Assembly (NCBI RefSeq): GCF_037975245.1 | Contig: NC_092577.1 | Coordinates: 2,864,501 to 2,928,500, forward strand | DNA length: 64,000 bases | Reading direction: 5' to 3' | Source of the DNA: Apostichopus japonicus | Taxonomy: Eukaryota > Echinodermata > Holothuroidea > Aspidochirotida > Stichopodidae | Shown here: positions 62,952-64,000 of the stretch, piece after piece | How positions within the stretch are numbered: the first letter of the stretch is position 1 | How the letters are laid out: every line of letters starts with the position of its first letter | The notes under the pieces: model-generated | Databases searched by the model: none | The model's input: only the letters and a program-made list of their open reading frames with translations | Told to the model about the DNA's origin: nothing | Made by a program: the position numbers and the translations under genes

Positions 62952-64000
62952 GTAAGTCGACTATTTTTGCAAAAAGAAGCAATATTTCGTGACCTCTTTT
63001 AACTGTTCCTTTGGGTTGCAATCGATATAGCCTACTGATAACGTATTACAGTGTGTTACAACCTAACAATGTTACTGTGTATGCACGCTGTGTGCGTGCG
63101 AAACGAACAGAACAATACAGCAAAGCCGGTAACCGGCATTGTTTACGGCCCAGTTCAAGAAATCTTTTCAATTTTAGTATCGATGTTTTTGCAGAATGGC
63201 GTCTATTTTTATTCAAGAGAAGTTTACCACAGTCCCTGGTATCAGATATGATCGCTCAGAACTCAAACTTGATGAAAACATTCTTAGGTTTATATGCATT
63301 ACTATGTGCAGCTTATGTTATGGCCTACCTGTATACTGAACAGGCCTACACTAAAGCACTAGCGTACAGTAGGCTAATATATAACTACACACAACCACCT
63401 TGGAATCTTTTGTCTCATTTTCAAGGCAAGACCTTGACTTATGTGTCATGAGGTAGCATGGTGGTATGTTGTATAGTGAGGCAAAGTAATTTGAAAGAAA
63501 AGGTTTTGAATAGTAAACCTTCACCTGTTCAGTAATATGTGTTAATACCTTTTAAATTCACCAATGTAATTTTATATAGGCCTAGATTAGGCTTGGTAGT
63601 AGTACAGTATCTTCTAAGTTAGTGTTAGTTTAACATTAGGCAAGGGATGTCATGGAAGGCCTAGGCATTTTACATGTTACATCATTCCATGTTACTGGTC
63701 GCTAAATACTGAGTTAATAGACTCGCCCAAGGAATGGATTAAATATATGCCTCCTTGTGTATTATGTTGGCATATAAACATACACAGTAAATGCATTGCC
63801 ATTGGATCTAACAGTGTTTAGTGAAAACCAAAATTTGTATATGAAACATCAATATCATATTGAAAATAGACCTACCTATTTGATTGCCATGGTCTTTAGC
63901 CTGTGAACCATTTGTGGAAAGAAAGTGAGGAAACAGATAAAAAAAAAGATGTATCTTCAACACTTTAAATTGAAGGATTGCAATTCCTTATTTTTGGACC
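62952..64000. other. No supported gene (possible intron)
   Basis: AT-rich sequence without recognisable exons or repeats. If the exon at 62909 is real, this is its first intron. Confidence 0.45.

Overview
This window is animal nuclear DNA. Genes are split by GT-AG introns, spacing is loose, and the sequence is full of microsatellites, minisatellites, LINE pieces and short hAT-type DNA transposons, with many poly-G/poly-C runs. The proteins that can be assembled (clathrin light chain, TBCEL, an SLC16-like transporter, the CHTF18 C-terminus) are metazoan. The repeat style suggests a marine invertebrate, possibly an echinoderm such as a sea cucumber, but the species cannot be fixed from sequence alone. 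All homology calls come from recognised motifs and splice-phase consistency; no database search was run.

Layout. (1) 1-6566 is a paralogous copy (A) of 23.4-27.2 kb (B). Each copy carries a (GAT)n array, a first coding exon of a monocarboxylate-transporter-like gene on the minus strand, and its 5' flank. (2) 6745-9227 holds the last two exons of CHTF18 on the plus strand with no upstream exons beside them. (3) 10.9-24.1 kb is the transporter gene of copy B (minus strand). Its introns contain nested hAT elements, two large minisatellites and a broken L1/Tx1-type LINE. (4) 29.8-39.9 kb is a complete nine-exon TBCEL gene (minus). (5) 41.0-45.7 kb is a complete five-exon clathrin light chain gene (plus), divergent from TBCEL across about 1 kb that contains a perfect CRE palindrome. 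(6) 46-54 kb is gene-poor and carries 30-bp and 48-bp minisatellites. (7) 54.1-57.9 kb is a three-exon gene (minus) for an unrecognised mucin-like single-pass membrane protein. (8) 58-64 kb contains hAT elements, an (AT)n array and a possible first exon of a gene that leaves the window.

Main interpretation. A tandem duplication of about 20.7 kb (6567-27220), with one breakpoint inside a CHTF18 intron, would explain both the paired transporter 5' ends and the orphan CHTF18 tail. It predicts a second transporter gene and the full CHTF18 gene just left of the window. After duplication, copy A received hAT insertions, and copy B preserves an exact empty site for one of them. At least eight hAT-like families are present, most with 8-bp target duplications. 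Two are ultra-short (28 and 50 bp), and several families share a hairpin module of about 120 bp.
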